A DNA stretch of 5,367 bases from JBFHES01 sp041584015 (GTDB lineage: Bacteria; Bacteroidota; Bacteroidia; Bacteroidales; M50B96). Both the position numbers and the translations under genes were made by a program. The stretch lies in the NCBI GenBank assembly GCA_041584015.1, contig JBFHES010000291.1:1-5367 (forward strand). Reading direction: 5' to 3'. The notes beneath the pieces were generated by a model that did no database searches, had not been told where the DNA came from, and worked only from the letters and a program-made list of their open reading frames with translations. Each line of letters begins with the position of its first letter. Position 1 is the first letter of the stretch. Positions 5,150 to 5,367 of the stretch are shown piece by piece.

Positions 5150-5350
5150 CAAAAAGATCAAGGCTGCACCCTCTTCACTCAAAAAAGCTACGCTTGATGA
5201 CCTAAATTGTTTTAAACTCGCTCTTTTCGTTCCTCAAAGCGCTCAGACAGAAAACAATTTTTAACGGCCATTTCAAGCTTGTTTTTTGGTTCATAGGATG
5301 AGGCCAAGGTGTCCAGCTCTTTGATTTAACAATCGCGCATGACCTCATGT

Positions 5351-5367
5351 ATAACTTATAAACAAAC
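5351..5367. repeat. Start of a further repeat unit, cut by the window edge
   Basis: ATAACTTATAAACAAAC follows GACCTCATGT exactly where, after copy A, the next unit begins (ATAGCTTCTCAACAAATCC at 371). This suggests that the right-hand array is also tandem and continues beyond the window. Confidence 0.55.

Larger units (their letters stand above)
4981..5350. repeat. 370-bp intergenic repeat, full copy B
   Basis: This is a second full unit in the same orientation as copy A, offset by 4979-4980 bp. The 250 bp at 5101-5350 differ from 121-370 at about 12 positions and have no gaps. It carries the REP-like hairpin (5012-5032), the GGCG-CTT-CGCC hairpin (5100-5110), the long hairpin (5120-5149) and the conserved core. 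With copy A it encloses all four genes, so recombination between the two copies would delete or duplicate the whole block. Confidence 0.9.

Noticed and set aside
1..5367. Composite transposon or insertion-sequence pair
   Set aside because: The flanking repeats carry no transposase frame, no clear terminal inverted repeats at their outer ends and no target duplications around the block. They look like non-coding repeats.

Overview
The window looks like chromosomal DNA from a member of the Bacteroidota, plausibly a Cytophagales-type marine or soil bacterium. Four things point there. The protein families are Bacteroidota-like: a short exosortase, a FemAB/GNAT-like protein, and a sugar transferase joined to a methyltransferase-like domain. 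The DNA is AT-rich, and start codons lack a clear Shine-Dalgarno sequence. Promoter-like sites match the Bacteroidota -7 consensus TAnnTTTG. The species cannot be named from this sequence.

Layout. Positions 1-370 hold a full copy of an intergenic repeat of about 370 bp. A shortened second copy follows head-to-tail at 371-545. A gene-free stretch (546-720) leads to three minus-strand genes. In transcription order these are a FemAB/GNAT-like protein (3177-2134), an exosortase whose ATG directly follows the FemAB stop (2133-1585), and, after 87 bp and its own promoter-like site, a short secreted YjbH-domain protein (1497-721, TTG start). A divergent promoter region (3178-3354) separates them from a plus-strand sugar transferase (3355-4389). 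Then come about 140 bp of degenerate 7-bp tandem repeats (4436-4575), a gene-free stretch with small hairpins (4576-4868), a shortened copy of the 370-bp repeat (4869-4980), a second full copy (4981-5350) and the first bases of another (5351-5367).

How the genes may work together. Phosphoglycosyl transferases start surface glycan synthesis on a lipid carrier. YjbH/GfcD-type outer-membrane proteins go with exopolysaccharide loci. Exosortases and FemAB-like proteins are known companions in exopolysaccharide/protein-sorting loci (the PEP-CTERM systems of Proteobacteria). The four genes therefore look like a compact envelope module linking glycan synthesis to processing of a surface protein. No sortable substrate with a C-terminal signal is visible here, so it must be encoded elsewhere.

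The least expected points are: a sugar transferase that seems to have lost the usual membrane helix and carries a methyltransferase-like domain without its SAM-binding loop; a gene block bracketed by about 95% identical direct repeats; two size classes of that repeat differing by a core of about 158 bp bounded by TTTTTGG; and TATCTT(T)G elements before each of three transcription units.
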